Below are positions 1 to 9,757 of a stretch of 64,000 nucleotides of DNA, one piece after another. The notes under the pieces are model-generated. The model saw nothing but the letters and a program-made list of their open reading frames with translations, made no database searches and was not told the origin of the DNA. The DNA is from Pirellulales bacterium. GTDB lineage: Bacteria > Planctomycetota > Planctomycetia > Pirellulales > JACPPG01. Position 1 is the first letter of the stretch; each line of letters opens with the position of its first letter. The position numbers and the translations under genes are program-made. Location of the stretch: positions 58,470 through 122,469 of the forward strand of contig DASZWQ010000185.1 in the NCBI GenBank assembly GCA_035546535.1. Reading direction: 5' to 3'.

Positions 1-772
1 CGGTATCGGCGCCGTAATCGTCATGAGCGACGTGACACACTTCCGCCGCCTGGAAACGATCCGCCGCGATTTCGTGGCCAATGTATCCCACGAATTGAAA
101 ACGCCCATCACTTCGATCAAGGGCTTTGTCGAGACGTTGCTCGACGGCGCTTTGGCAAACCCCGAAGACGCCGAGCGTTTTTTGCGCATCGTGGCGACGC
201 AGGCCGATCGCTTGAACGCGATCATTGAAGACCTGCTCGCGCTATCCAAGATCGAACAGAGCGAGCGCGCCGTGGACCTGGTCGTCGAAGAGGTCGCGAT
301 CCGCGACGTGCTCGAGGCCGTGCTCTACGACTGCCAGACGAAGGCGGCCCAGCGCGAAATTCAAGTTCGCGTCGACTGCGAAGATTCGCTGATGGCACGC
401 ATCAATGCCCCGTTGTTGGAACAAGCCGTCACCAACCTGCTGGACAATGCGCTCAAATACAGCGAGCCGGGCTCAGAGGTTCTGATCACCGCCGTTGAGA
501 ACGACAGCGAAGTCACGATCGCCGTCAGCGACCACGGTTGTGGCATCGACGACGAGCATCTGCCCCGCCTGTTCGAACGCTTCTACCGCGTCGATAAAGC
601 GCGCAGCCGCAAATTGGGGGGCACGGGGCTGGGGCTGGCCATCGTCAAACACATCGTGCAAGCCCACCAGGGACGCGTCACGGTCGACAGTACTCCGGGG
701 GTGGGGAGTGTCTTCCGCATCCACTTGCCGCTCTCAGCGGCCCCCCGCGAAACAACGGGTGCCATCGCGTGA
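1..772 (+). CDS. phoR: Sensor histidine kinase, PhoR type (5'-truncated by window edge)
   Basis: The C-terminal part of a membrane sensor kinase that would autophosphorylate and pass phosphate to an OmpR/PhoB-type regulator. The frame is open to the window's left edge; the ATG at 23 is internal, because the codons before it (GIGAVIV) read as the end of a PAS domain. Visible modules are the H-box VSHELKTP, with the phospho-acceptor His at about nt 89-91, the N-box NLLDNALKYS, the G1 box DHGCGIDDEHL, the F-box LFERFYRVDKARS and the G2 box GGTGLGLAIVKH. It lies directly upstream of pstS and the rest of the phosphate locus, which supports PhoR over other kinases. The regulator gene is presumably just outside the window. 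The family call is secure; the PhoR name is inferred from context. Confidence 0.88.
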   Translation, partial: GIGAVIVMSDVTHFRRLETIRRDFVANVSHELKTPITSIKGFVETLLDGALANPEDAERFLRIVATQADRLNAIIEDLLALSKIEQSERAVDLVVEEVAIRDVLEAVLYDCQTKAAQREIQVRVDCEDSLMARINAPLLEQAVTNLLDNALKYSEPGSEVLITAVENDSEVTIAVSDHGCGIDDEHLPRLFERFYRVDKARSRKLGGTGLGLAIVKHIVQAHQGRVTVDSTPGVGSVFRIHLPLSAAPRETTGAIA

Positions 773-832
773 TGCGGCAGCCGCCGGGCCTTCGACGGAT
801 ACCGCGAACTATGGGGTGATTTGCGTGATTCG

Positions 833-864
833 CTAACCAAATCCTAACAATCGCCCCCTACAAT
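833..864 (+). promoter_or_regulatory. Pho-box-like direct repeat with -10 element before pstS
   Basis: CTAAC occurs at 833-837 and again at 844-848, exactly 11 bp apart, inside CTAACCAAATCCTAACAA. A TACAAT hexamer follows at 859-864, about 9 bp after the second half-site. PhoB/PhoP operators are direct repeats with 11-bp periodicity that replace the -35 region, so position and geometry fit. The in-frame ATG at 863 overlaps this -10, which argues that translation starts at 926 instead. Inference from pattern only. Confidence 0.55.
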
Positions 865-925
865 GCGTCGCGCCCGCCCTGGAACCCTTCGCCGCGCCGG
901 CCCCTTGCGGCCCGAGACCGTTTCT

Positions 926-2014
926 ATGTTGCCCAAGTGTCATTCCGCGCTCCTGCTATCGGCGCTAGCCTGCTGGGCTCCCGTCCTTGCGCTGGTCGTG
1001 GTCATTCGTCCCGCTGCGGTCCGCGCGGACGACTCGTCCCCGCAGCGTAAGGCGGTGGACCAGGCCGCAACGAAAGCGCCGTCGGCCGCGGCCGAGCCCG
1101 CGCTTGCCGACTACAAAGTGACGTCAGGCGTTTCGGGATCGATCAAGAGCGTCGGCTCCGACACGATGAACAACCTCATGACGCTGTGGACCGAAGGGTT
1201 CAAGCGCCATTATCCCGACGTGCGGGCCGAGGTCGAAGGCAAAGGATCGTCGACCGCGCCCCCAGCACTGATCGCGGGTACGGCGACGTTCGGGCCCATG
1301 AGCCGTGACATGAAGGCCAGCGAGATTGACGCCTTCGACGCCAAGTACGGTTACAAACCGGTGCTGCTGCCGGCCGCCATCGACATGCTGGCCGTATATG
1401 TCCATCGTGACAACCCGATTCAGCAATTGTCGCTGGGCCAGCTTGATGCGATCTATTCGCAGCACCGCAAGAGCGGCTTTCGACGCAGCGTCCGCACCTG
1501 GGGCGATCTGGGCCTGACCGACGCATGGAAGAACCGCACGATCAGCGCCTACGGGCGGAATGCGGCATCGGGCACATACGCCTACTTCAAGGAAAATGCA
1601 CTCTTCGGCGGCGACTATCGCGAATCGGTCATCGAGCTGCCGGGCAGCTCCTCGGTCGTGCAGTCCGTTGCCGGCGACCTTTACGCGATCGGTTATAGCG
1701 GCATTGGCTTTGCAACCGCGGGCGTGCGAGCCGTTCCCTTGGCGATTGACACATCTTCCAAGGCTGTGCCGCCCGAGCCGCAGTTTGCGCTGACAGGCGA
1801 TTATCCGCTGGCACGATTTCTGTGGATTGCCGTGAATTACAAGCCCGGCTCAACGCTGGATCCCTTGCGAGGAGAGTTCATCAAGTACGTATTCAGCGCC
1901 GCGGGGCAAAGCGACGTTGTCAGGGACGGCTATTATCCGGTGAGCGCTTCGGTGGCCGCCAGGGCGCTTGCGAGCGTTGGGATTCGCATGCCCGACAGTG
2001 GCGCCGATCGGTGA
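926..2014 (+). CDS. pstS: Phosphate ABC transporter substrate-binding protein
   Basis: A periplasmic phosphate-binding protein of about 362 residues that feeds the PstCAB permease. The ATG at 926 is preferred over 863 because it gives a clean signal peptide (MLPKCHSALLLSALACW...) and because 863 overlaps the putative -10. The mature part shows PBP-like features: IKSVGSDTMNNLMTLW near the start, EGKGSSTAPPALIAGTA, and FGPMSRDMK in the first lobe, then YGRNAASGTYAYFKENAL and SVAGDLYAIGYSGIGFA in the second. A roughly 40-residue Ala-rich linker separates the signal from the domain. The gene is followed after 22 bp by pstC. A Pho-box-like repeat precedes it, so induction by phosphate starvation is likely. 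Confidence 0.93.
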   Translation: MLPKCHSALLLSALACWAPVLALVVVIRPAAVRADDSSPQRKAVDQAATKAPSAAAEPALADYKVTSGVSGSIKSVGSDTMNNLMTLWTEGFKRHYPDVRAEVEGKGSSTAPPALIAGTATFGPMSRDMKASEIDAFDAKYGYKPVLLPAAIDMLAVYVHRDNPIQQLSLGQLDAIYSQHRKSGFRRSVRTWGDLGLTDAWKNRTISAYGRNAASGTYAYFKENALFGGDYRESVIELPGSSSVVQSVAGDLYAIGYSGIGFATAGVRAVPLAIDTSSKAVPPEPQFALTGDYPLARFLWIAVNYKPGSTLDPLRGEFIKYVFSAAGQSDVVRDGYYPVSASVAARALASVGIRMPDSGADR

Positions 2015-2036
2015 CAACCGTCCATGTGGTAGCGCG

Positions 2037-4646
2037 ATGAGTCATGCCAAAACATTCACCGGTCGGCCGCGGCATCGGCAGACGCGACGTAGCGTGAGGA
2101 TCGTCGATCGCGTCGCGCGCACGCTGATCGCGCTGGGCGGTATCGGCACGGTGATCGCAGTTTCCACGGTCTGTATCTTCCTGGTATGCGTCGCGGTGCC
2201 GCTGTTTCTGCCGGCCAGCTATTCGCCCGTCAAACGGGGGCCGCTGTCGCCTGCCATTGCCGATTGTCTGCATTTCGAAATTGACGAGTACCGGGTCCTC
2301 GGCTGGGCAATGTCAGCCGAGGCAACGCTGCGAGCGTTCCGGTTGGACACGGGGGACGTCATCCACGAGCAGGAGTTGTTCCCTGATCAAAAGCCCACCG
2401 CCTGGTCGTTCAGCGTCGGCGGTCGCGAGGCGTCGTGCGGCTTCGCGGACGGATCGGTGCGCACCATCCGATTGGGCTTTACCACCACATTTCCCGACGA
2501 GAATGAGATACCTGAAGACATCCGGAGCAAGCTCGCCGATGCTTCTTCGGCGGTCTACAAGGAGGGGCTACTCTCGCGCACCCGGCAAGGTGCGTTGCGA
2601 TTACAAACGGTACGTGCCGTGCCGTCCGAACCGATTGTGCCGGCCGGCTCGGCGGCGGTTGCTTGCGTCGATTCCTCCTCACGCCCCACCGGCCGCGTTT
2701 GCTGCGTGCTGGACGATAAGGGAAATCTGATGTTGCACGCCGTGCGCCGGCGACCCGCACTGGCGCGCGAGGCGGTGGAATCTCATGCCGTCGACGTCGC
2801 CATGCCATACGCGCCATCGGCCGAACGCGGGCCGCCCCGGTGCTTGCTGGTTTCGGGTCAGGCTGACAACGCGTACTTGATCTGGAACGACGGTCATCTT
2901 TTGCGGTACGACATTCGCGATCTCGAGCAACCGCGGCTCGCCGAGCAGGTGGATCTCGTGCCCGAATCGAACCAGTCGGTCACGGCGCTGACCTTTCTGC
3001 CCGGCAAGACGACGCTCGTCGCGGGTGATTCCCTGGGGCGCGTTCGCGCCTGGTTTCCTACGAAGCCCACCGAGGCACGCACCGCTGACGGGGCTGTTCT
3101 GGCGCTGGCACACGAGTTGTCAGGACCGCAAAGCGCCGTGTCGTCGCTGACCTCGTCGCTACGGGCACGGTTGGTCGCGGCGGCTTATGACGACGGCAGC
3201 ATGCACGTATTTCAAGTGACCAGCGCTCGCGCGCTTGTCGATATTCCGGCAGCAGGCAATGCGGCCGGCGATGAGGCCGCGGCCCGGCTGGCGGCGTTCA
3301 CGCCCAAGGGGGATGCCTTGGTCGCGATTGCTGGCAGCATGGCGCAGCAATGGACGCTCGCGACAGGCTATCCCGAAGTTTCGCCAGCGACCCTCTTTCG
3401 TGCCGTGTGGTACGAAGGTTACGAAGGCCCACAACACGTCTGGCAATCTTCAGGCGGGGGCGACGATTTCGAACCGAAGCTGGGCATGATTCCGTTGGTG
3501 TTCGGCACGTTGAAAGCCACGATCTATTCGCTGTTGTTCGCCGTGCCTCTGGCCTTGCTTTCTGCGGTGTACAGCAGCGAGTTTCTGCAGCCGCGCATCA
3601 AGGCTCGCATCAAGCCGGCGATCGAAATGATGGCCAGCCTGCCGAGCGTCGTGCTGGGATTCGTGGCGGCGCTGGTGGTCGCGCCGTACGTCGAAAAAAT
3701 GATTCCCGCCGTGCTGGCCAGCGTGGCTGTCGTGCCGCTGACGTACCTGGTGGCCGCGTACTTGTGGCAGATGCTGCCGGCGCGCGCCGGTTTGTTGTTG
3801 GCTCGATGGCGTTTCGCCTTCATTTGCGCAACTCTGCCGGTGGGGATACTCGCCTCGGCGCTCGTGGGGCCGCTTATCGAGCGCACCCTGTTTGCCGGTG
3901 ACCTGCGCTCGTGGGTCGACGGCCAGATCGGCAGCGGGCTGGGGGGCTGGATCGTTTTGTTCCTGCCCTTGTCGGCACTCGCGACCGCCCTCTTCATCGG
4001 CCGCCAGGTGAATCCCTGGCTGCGCAGCACGCTCCGCGGAATGGGGCGCGAACGACGGGCCTGGCTCGAACTCGTCAAGTTTCTGATCGCGGTCGTGGTC
4101 ACCGTGGCCGGCGCCGCGACCGTGGGGTTACTGCTCGATTCACTGCATCTCGATCCGCGCGGATTAGTCCTCGACACGTACGTACAGCGCAACGCCCTGG
4201 TCGTCGGCTTCGTGATGGGCTTCGCCATCATCCCGCTGATCTATACGATTGCCGACGACGCGTTGTCGACCGTGCCGGCCCATCTGCGATCGGCCTCGCT
4301 GGGCGCCGGCGCCACTCCCTGGCAAACCGCCATTCGCGTCATTATTCCCACCGCCATGAGCGGACTGTTTTCCGCCGTCATGATCGGGCTGGGGCGCGCC
4401 GTCGGCGAAACGATGATCGTGCTCATGGCCGCCGGCAACACGCCGATCATGGACTGGAACATCTTCAACGGATTTCAAACCTTGTCGGCCAGCATCGCCA
4501 CCGAGTTGCCCGAGGCCGTGCAGGGAAGCGCCCACTACCGCACGTTGTTCGTGGCGGCACTCGCGCTGTTCGTGATTACCTTCATCGTGAACACGCTGGC
4601 CGAAGCCGTGCGGCTCCGTTTCCGACGGAGGGCATATGAGCTCTAG
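2037..4646 (+). CDS. pstC: Phosphate ABC transporter permease PstC with long extracytoplasmic N-terminal domain
   Basis: An inner-membrane permease subunit of about 869 residues, much longer than the roughly 310-residue E. coli PstC. The ATG at 2037 gives a basic N-terminus followed by a TM segment (about residues 29-56). About 420 residues of propeller-like sequence come next, with repeated phrases such as DGSVRTIRL and LVAGDSLGRVRAWF. The permease proper starts near GMIPLVFGTLKATIYSLL. The EAA loop is visible as HLRSASLGAGATPWQTAIRV, followed by GLGRAVGETMIVLMAAG. The gene sits between pstS and pstA and overlaps pstA by 11 bp, so the two are probably translationally coupled. Long PstC forms are known in other bacteria; the role of the extra domain is unknown. 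Confidence 0.92.
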   Translation: MSHAKTFTGRPRHRQTRRSVRIVDRVARTLIALGGIGTVIAVSTVCIFLVCVAVPLFLPASYSPVKRGPLSPAIADCLHFEIDEYRVLGWAMSAEATLRAFRLDTGDVIHEQELFPDQKPTAWSFSVGGREASCGFADGSVRTIRLGFTTTFPDENEIPEDIRSKLADASSAVYKEGLLSRTRQGALRLQTVRAVPSEPIVPAGSAAVACVDSSSRPTGRVCCVLDDKGNLMLHAVRRRPALAREAVESHAVDVAMPYAPSAERGPPRCLLVSGQADNAYLIWNDGHLLRYDIRDLEQPRLAEQVDLVPESNQSVTALTFLPGKTTLVAGDSLGRVRAWFPTKPTEARTADGAVLALAHELSGPQSAVSSLTSSLRARLVAAAYDDGSMHVFQVTSARALVDIPAAGNAAGDEAAARLAAFTPKGDALVAIAGSMAQQWTLATGYPEVSPATLFRAVWYEGYEGPQHVWQSSGGGDDFEPKLGMIPLVFGTLKATIYSLLFAVPLALLSAVYSSEFLQPRIKARIKPAIEMMASLPSVVLGFVAALVVAPYVEKMIPAVLASVAVVPLTYLVAAYLWQMLPARAGLLLARWRFAFICATLPVGILASALVGPLIERTLFAGDLRSWVDGQIGSGLGGWIVLFLPLSALATALFIGRQVNPWLRSTLRGMGRERRAWLELVKFLIAVVVTVAGAATVGLLLDSLHLDPRGLVLDTYVQRNALVVGFVMGFAIIPLIYTIADDALSTVPAHLRSASLGAGATPWQTAIRVIIPTAMSGLFSAVMIGLGRAVGETMIVLMAAGNTPIMDWNIFNGFQTLSASIATELPEAVQGSAHYRTLFVAALALFVITFIVNTLAEAVRLRFRRRAYEL

Positions 4647-6405
4647 CCTGGCCCCGCCGTCCCCCGCGCGCCCCGAGGCGCCGTTCACTTCGTCCGCGCG
4701 GCGCGGGCGATCGGGCAGCACCGTCCTTGCCAATGGCGAGCCGATGATCTGGCTCACCGGCGGCGCCCTGGCCGTGGCGCTGGCCATGATCGTCGGCCTG
4801 TTGGCACTGGTCCTGTGTCGCGGGTTGGCAACCTTCTGGCCGCAGCCGCTCGTCGAGCTGCGCACTTTCGATGGCGAGACGATCCTGGGCGAACTTTCGC
4901 AGCGCGAAACGTATCGCCCCAGCGAACAGCGGCTCGCCGAACTGCCTGCCGAACACGCCACCAGGATCCGCGCCGCCTGTAGCGAGTCCGATGGCCTGGT
5001 ATCGCGATCGCTCGTGCGCACCGGCAACTATGACCTGACCGGCAAGCATTATCGCTGGATCGACGATCCGCTCGTTGCCGAAGAGACTTCGCCCGAATGG
5101 GCCGTCGTCCTGGAGCGGTTCGCCTGGGGCCGATTCTACGGCACGCCGCAAGCGCTACTGATCGATGGCAAGGAAATCGCGACGTCGCCGCAGGAGGTAT
5201 GGGACCGGATGGCCGAGTTTCATCCGGCGGTGCGCGAGCGGCTGCATGCCCGAGCTCGGCTGGCCAAGCACGAACTGGGCGCGCTGAATCGCCGCAAGAA
5301 CTCGGCGCGTCTCAAAGTTCTCGCCGCGAGCCTGACACACGGCAAGGATTCGCCCGAGTATCACGCCGCGCGGGAAGCGCAGTCCGAGCTGGCCGAGTGG
5401 GAAGCGGCCGAAAACGCGCGCCTCACGCAGGAAATCGCGGCGCTGGATGAGGAAAACGCCCGCTACGCAATGCGCCTCACGACGGCCAATGGCCAGGACA
5501 AAGTGGTGCCCCTGGATCAGATTGTGCGGGCGTATGCGCCGAACCGTTTGAGCTGGACCGGCAAGTTGGGAGTCTACGTTTCGCGCTGGTGGGAATTCTT
5601 GAGCGACGACCCGCGCGAAGCCAATAGCGAAGGGGGTGTATTCCCAGCGATCTGGGGGACCGTGGCGATGACGTTGATCATGTCGATCGCGGTCGTCCCG
5701 TTCGGCGTCCTAGCCGCGCTGTACTTGCGTGAATACGCGCGTAGCGGCGTGCTGGTCAGCGTATTGCGCATTGCGATCAATAATCTGGCGGGCGTGCCCA
5801 GCATCGTCTTTGGCGTGTTCGGACTGGGATTCTTTTGCTACCTGTTGGGGGGGCAGATCGATCAGCTCTTCTTTTCCACATCTCTGGCCGAGAATACCCC
5901 CACGTTCGGCACCGGCGGATTGATGTGGGCCTCGTTGACGTTGGCGCTATTGACGCTGCCGGTCGTGATCGTGACGACCGAAGAGGCGCTGGCTGCCGTG
6001 CCCGGCTCGATGCGCGAAGGCTCCTACGCGTGCGGGGCCAGCAAGTGGCAAACGATCTGGCGGATCGTCTTGCCGCGCGCCTTGCCCGGCGTGATGACCG
6101 GCATGATACTGGCGATTGCTCGCGGCGCCGGCGAAGTAGCTCCCTTGATGCTCGTGGGAGCGATGAAGTCGGCCCCCGAGCTGCCGATCGACGGCGTTTT
6201 TCCCTTCGTTCATCCGCAGCGCAGTTTCATGCACCTCGGTTTTCACCTGTACGATCTAGGCTTTCACAGTCAGAACAGCGAGGCCGCTCGGCCGATGGTC
6301 TTTACCACGGCCTTGCTCTTGATTGCCATTATCGCCGCCCTGAACATTACCGCCGTTCGCCTGCGGAATCGCTTGCGGCGGCGGTTCGGAGAGAGTCAGG
6401 CCTAG
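4636..6405 (+). CDS. pstA: Phosphate ABC transporter permease PstA, long form
   Basis: The second permease subunit, 589 residues; the ATG lies inside the end of pstC with GGAGGG just upstream. One TM segment near residues 38-64 is followed by an extracytoplasmic insertion of about 270 residues resembling the DUF3333-type extension of long PstA proteins. That insertion contains a charged, Ala/Glu-rich stretch likely to form a coiled coil (around residues 200-275). The permease core begins around [20 protein letters not shown]. The EAA loop is [20 protein letters not shown], followed by [17 protein letters not shown]. The periplasmic extension matches the extended PstC beside it and suggests the two contact each other outside the membrane. 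Confidence 0.92.
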   Translation: MSSSLAPPSPARPEAPFTSSARRGRSGSTVLANGEPMIWLTGGALAVALAMIVGLLALVLCRGLATFWPQPLVELRTFDGETILGELSQRETYRPSEQRLAELPAEHATRIRAACSESDGLVSRSLVRTGNYDLTGKHYRWIDDPLVAEETSPEWAVVLERFAWGRFYGTPQALLIDGKEIATSPQEVWDRMAEFHPAVRERLHARARLAKHELGALNRRKNSARLKVLAASLTHGKDSPEYHAAREAQSELAEWEAAENARLTQEIAALDEENARYAMRLTTANGQDKVVPLDQIVRAYAPNRLSWTGKLGVYVSRWWEFLSDDPREANSEGGVFPAIWGTVAMTLIMSIAVVPFGVLAALYLREYARSGVLVSVLRIAINNLAGVPSIVFGVFGLGFFCYLLGGQIDQLFFSTSLAENTPTFGTGGLMWASLTLALLTLPVVIVTTEEALAAVPGSMREGSYACGASKWQTIWRIVLPRALPGVMTGMILAIARGAGEVAPLMLVGAMKSAPELPIDGVFPFVHPQRSFMHLGFHLYDLGFHSQNSEAARPMVFTTALLLIAIIAALNITAVRLRNRLRRRFGESQA

Positions 6406-6437
6406 CGAGAGACTATGAACGTGACGGAGTCTTTTAC

Positions 6438-7370
6438 GTGACACTGTCTGAATCGATTGATCCTTCGCGCGTCGCGACGCCTGCCGTACCCTCGGACCGG
6501 CCTGCGACGTCGGTCGCAACTGCCAGCGAACGCACGTCGTTCGAGACGGGGCGCCTGGCCGCGATCGCCCGCGGCGAACGGGTCGCCTCGGCCATCCATC
6601 CCTCCGTGGCCGCGCAGGATCCCGTCCTGCAGATCGATGACTTCTGCCTGTGGTACGGCGCGAAGCAGGCGCTGTTCAACATCTCGCTCCCCATCCCGCG
6701 CGGTAAAGTCACGGCCCTGATCGGCCCCTCGGGCTGCGGTAAGTCGACGCTCCTGCGCAGCGTGAACCGGCTGAACGACCTGATCGAGACCGTGCGTATC
6801 CAAGGCCAGATGCGCTTGAACGGCGACTCGACCTACGGTCCCGGCGTCGATGTGATCGAGCTGCGTAAGCGCATGGGCATGGTGTTCCAGAAATCGAACC
6901 CCTTCCCCATGAGCATCTACGAAAACGTGGTTTACTCGTTGCGGATCGACGGCGAGCGCGATCGCCGCGTGCTCGACGAAGTTTGCGAGCGCAGCCTGCA
7001 AGGGGCCGCCCTGTGGGACGAGGTCAAGGACCGGCTGCACGAAAGCGGCCTGAGCCTGTCGGGCGGCCAGCAGCAGCGTCTGTGCATCGCCCGGGCCATC
7101 GCCGCCGAGCCCGAAGTGCTGCTGATGGACGAACCCTGTTCGGCCTTGGACCCGATCGCCACGGGCAAGATCGAAGACTTGATTCAGGAGCTGCGCGGCA
7201 CGTACTCGGTGCTGATCGTCACGCACAACATGCAGCAGGCGTCGCGCAGCAGTGATTACACCGCCTTCATGTACATGGGCCGAGTGCTGGAGTACGGGTT
7301 GACGAGCGACCTTTACACCAAGCCGCAATTAAAAGAGACTGAGGACTATATTACCGGCCGCTTCGGATAG
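6438..7370 (+). CDS. pstB: Phosphate ABC transporter ATP-binding protein
   Basis: The cytoplasmic ATPase that drives phosphate import. A GTG start at 6438 is chosen because GGAG (6426-6429) lies 8 nt upstream; the frame runs further 5' but only through pstA. The product is 310 residues, with roughly 60 more at the N-terminus than typical PstB. Motifs in order: Walker [10 protein letters not shown] (about residues 97-104), Q-loop [16 protein letters not shown], signature [15 protein letters not shown], Walker [14 protein letters not shown] and switch His in IVTHNMQQA. The DEPCSALDP and [10 protein letters not shown] signatures are specific to PstB. The 32-bp gap to pstA and 17-bp gap to phoU support one operon. 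The extra N-terminus is low complexity and a shorter start cannot be excluded. Confidence 0.94.
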   Translation: MTLSESIDPSRVATPAVPSDRPATSVATASERTSFETGRLAAIARGERVASAIHPSVAAQDPVLQIDDFCLWYGAKQALFNISLPIPRGKVTALIGPSGCGKSTLLRSVNRLNDLIETVRIQGQMRLNGDSTYGPGVDVIELRKRMGMVFQKSNPFPMSIYENVVYSLRIDGERDRRVLDEVCERSLQGAALWDEVKDRLHESGLSLSGGQQQRLCIARAIAAEPEVLLMDEPCSALDPIATGKIEDLIQELRGTYSVLIVTHNMQQASRSSDYTAFMYMGRVLEYGLTSDLYTKPQLKETEDYITGRFG

Positions 7371-7387
7371 TCCCTTTTTGTCTCGCA

Positions 7388-8047
7388 ATGTCCAAGCACC
7401 TGCAGCATCAGATCGAGGCCCTCAAGCAGAAGATTTTGCTCGTGGGAACGCTGGTCGAAGACGCGATCGCCAAGGCGATTTCCGCCCTGGTGAATCGCAA
7501 TGGGGACCTGGCCCGCGCCATCATCGAACGCGACGACGAGATCGACCGCATGGAGGTCGACGTCGAAGAAGAGTGCTTGAAGGTGCTGGCCCTCTACCAG
7601 CCCGTTGCGGCCGACCTGCGGTTCGTCGTGGCGGTGTTGAAGATCAACAATGATCTGGAGCGGATGGGGGACCTGGCGCGCAACATCGCCAAGCGGGTTG
7701 CCTACCTGGCCGCGCACGAGCGGGTGGAATTACCGGCCGAGTTCCGCGGCATGGCCGCCCAGGCCCAATCGATGGTTCGCCGCAGCCTGGACGCGCTGGT
7801 GAATCGCGACACGTTGATCGCGCGGCAAATCCGCGACGACGACGACGAAGTCGATGCCGTACAGCGAATCATTCGCGATCGCATTCAGAGTCAGATGCGG
7901 CAATCGCCCGACAAGCTCGACCTGTATATGCGGCTGTTGTCGGTGTCGCGCCATTTGGAGCGCTTGGCGGACATGGCCACCAACGTCGCCGAAGACGTGA
8001 TCTACATGGTCGAAGGAGACATCGTTCGCCATCGCAACGGCGAATAG
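7388..8047 (+). CDS. phoU: Phosphate signalling complex protein PhoU
   Basis: A 219-residue, all-helical regulator that represses Pho signalling through contacts with PstB and PhoR when phosphate is ample. Family features seen: the start HLQHQIEALKQKILLVGTLV and two PhoU repeats, each with a metal-binding ExxxD-like motif (RDDEIDRMEVDVEEECL and RDDDDEVDAVQRI). The end SRHLERLADMATNVAEDVIY is typical. Length is normal. It is the last gene of the phosphate locus, and palindromic repeats begin 30 bp after its stop. Confidence 0.95.
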   Translation: MSKHLQHQIEALKQKILLVGTLVEDAIAKAISALVNRNGDLARAIIERDDEIDRMEVDVEEECLKVLALYQPVAADLRFVVAVLKINNDLERMGDLARNIAKRVAYLAAHERVELPAEFRGMAAQAQSMVRRSLDALVNRDTLIARQIRDDDDEVDAVQRIIRDRIQSQMRQSPDKLDLYMRLLSVSRHLERLADMATNVAEDVIYMVEGDIVRHRNGE

Positions 8048-8380
8048 CCGCATCGTCTACGGTGCCCCGCGCTCGTCCCCTCTCCCTCCGGGAGAGGGTT
8101 AGGGTGAGGGGCGATTCAAAGTCGTAGCCGAATCGCCGATCCCCTCACTCCGGCCCTCTCCCAAAGGGAGAGGGAGTTCATCGCCTACGCCCGTCGCGAT
8201 TTGTCCGCCACCTGGCCGCGGCGTAGACTACCTGCAAGCCGGCTGTGGGCAGGCGGTTCGCTGCGGCGTTCCTTCGTAACAGGTCGATTCCTTTCTCCTG
8301 GCCGCGCGAAATTGTCCGACGCGTGGGTGGTCTGGCTCATTTCCACCAAACGTCATTTGCTTCAAGCGAGGAGCATTTCC
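8048..8380. other. Intergenic region between phoU and the PQQ-propeller gene
   Basis: No credible gene. The first half holds a twin-hairpin repeat (8078-8174). The rest is leader sequence for the downstream gene, ending in a Shine-Dalgarno-like GCGAGGAG at 8366-8373 before the ATG at 8381. No clear sigma70 promoter was recognised. Confidence 0.7.
8078..8174. repeat. Twin-hairpin palindromic repeat, copy 1
   Basis: Two perfect 9-bp-stem hairpins: CCCTCTCCC (8078-8086)/GGGAGAGGG (8090-8098) and CCCTCTCCC (8154-8162)/GGGAGAGGG (8166-8174), each with a 3-nt loop. They are joined by TTAGGGTGAGGGG and the roughly complementary CCCCTCACTCCGG, so the whole element is one large inverted repeat. A near-identical copy, including the spacer TCGTAGCCG..TCGCCGATCCC, lies at 12542-12635. 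Confidence 0.9.
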
Positions 8381-9751
8381 ATGAATCGCACGATATTCCT
8401 CTTTCTGCTTTGCTTGAGCGTGGCCACGATCGGCCGGGCGGCCGAGGGGAATAACTGGCCGCAGCTGCGCGGCGCCAAATCGCTCGGCTTACCGGAGAGC
8501 GAGTCGGCGAACCTGCCCGACACCTGGAGCACGACCGAGAGCGTGTTGTGGAAGACCGATCTCGCCGGCCGCGGCTGGTCGTCGCCCGTGGTGTGGGGCG
8601 ACAAGGTGTTTCTCAGCACCGTGGTGAACCTGGGCGAATCCGAAGCTCCGAAAAAAGGACTTTATTTCGGCGGCGATCGACCGAAGCCGTCCGAGGCCGT
8701 GCATCAGTGGAAGGTTTATTGCCTCGACCTGAAGTCGGGCACGGTTCTGTGGGATCGCACGGTACACGAAGGGCCGCCGCAAAGCTCGATCCATTTGAAA
8801 AACAGCTACGCCTCGGAGACGCCCGTCACCGACGGCCGCCACGTCTACGTCTACTTTGGCAACGTCGGGCTGTATTGCCTCGATCTGGAGGGCAAAGAAG
8901 TCTGGAGCCAGAAGTGGGCGCCGCACAAGACGCGCTTGGGTTGGGGCACCGCCGCGTCGCCGGTGCTGTACAAAGACCGCTTATACGTCGTCAACGACAA
9001 CGAAGAGGAGTCGTATCTGGTATGCCTCGACGCGGCGACGGGCGAACAGATCTGGCGCGTCGAGCGCGATGAAAAGAGTAACTGGGCCACGCCCTTTATC
9101 TGGGAAAACGAACTGCGCACCGAAATCATTACGCCGGGCACCGGCAAGGTCCGCTCCTACGATCTCGACGGCAATCTGCTTTACGAATTTGGTGGTATGT
9201 CCAGCATCACGATCGCCGTCCCCTACGCCAAAGACGGTCTGCTGTACGTCAGCTCGGGCTACGTGATGGACAAGAAAAAGCCCCTCATGGCGCTCAAGCC
9301 GGGCGCGGTCGGCGATATCAGCCTGGCCGACGATCAAACGAGCAACGAGTACATCGTCTGGTGCCAGAAGGACGGCGCGCCCTACAATCCTACGTCGATC
9401 ATCTACAAAGGGCTGCTCTACGTCCTCTACGATCGCGGGTTCTTGTCGTGCTACGACGCGCGCACCGGAGAGATGGTCTACGACAAACAGCGCCTGCCCG
9501 AGGGCAAGGCTTTCACGTCGTCCCCCTGGGCATATAACGACGAAATCTTCTGCTTGAACGAAGACGGCAAGACCTTCGTCATCAAGGCCGGCCGTGAATT
9601 CGAAATCGTCCGCACCAACGACCTGGCCGAAGACGATATGAGCATGGCCACGCCGGCCATCGTCGGCGACAAAGTCTTGTTGCGAACCGCAGCGCGGCTG
9701 TATTGCCTGCAAAAGGGAGCGAAGCCCGCCGCACGGGCAAGCGAGAAATAG
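8381..9751 (+). CDS. Exported PQQ-binding-like beta-propeller protein
   Basis: A 456-residue secreted propeller protein. The ATG at 8381 is preceded by GCGAGGAG and gives a signal peptide (MNRTIFLFLLCLSVATIGRA). The remainder has repeated PQQ-blade phrases: SPVVWGDKVFLST, YCLDLKSGTVLWDRTV, YCLDLEGKEVWSQKW, VCLDAATGEQIWRVER and SCYDARTGEMVYDKQ. The opening NNWPQLRGAKSLG resembles the WPQWRGP start common in planctomycete outer-membrane-assembly-like propeller proteins. No cofactor residues can be assigned, so enzyme activity is not implied; a scaffold role in the periplasm is as likely. It stands alone, and converges on the downstream minus-strand gene across a repeat. Confidence 0.85.
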   Translation: MNRTIFLFLLCLSVATIGRAAEGNNWPQLRGAKSLGLPESESANLPDTWSTTESVLWKTDLAGRGWSSPVVWGDKVFLSTVVNLGESEAPKKGLYFGGDRPKPSEAVHQWKVYCLDLKSGTVLWDRTVHEGPPQSSIHLKNSYASETPVTDGRHVYVYFGNVGLYCLDLEGKEVWSQKWAPHKTRLGWGTAASPVLYKDRLYVVNDNEEESYLVCLDAATGEQIWRVERDEKSNWATPFIWENELRTEIITPGTGKVRSYDLDGNLLYEFGGMSSITIAVPYAKDGLLYVSSGYVMDKKKPLMALKPGAVGDISLADDQTSNEYIVWCQKDGAPYNPTSIIYKGLLYVLYDRGFLSCYDARTGEMVYDKQRLPEGKAFTSSPWAYNDEIFCLNEDGKTFVIKAGREFEIVRTNDLAEDDMSMATPAIVGDKVLLRTAARLYCLQKGAKPAARASEK

Positions 9752-9757
9752 CGCGTG

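Noticed and set aside
863..925. Earlier ATG for pstS
   Set aside because: It overlaps the TACAAT element, and the resulting Arg-rich leader spoils the signal peptide.
5835..6437. N-terminal extension of the pstB frame
   Set aside because: It overlaps the end of pstA in another frame and is Arg/Asp-rich without domain features; the GTG at 6438 has a good ribosome site.
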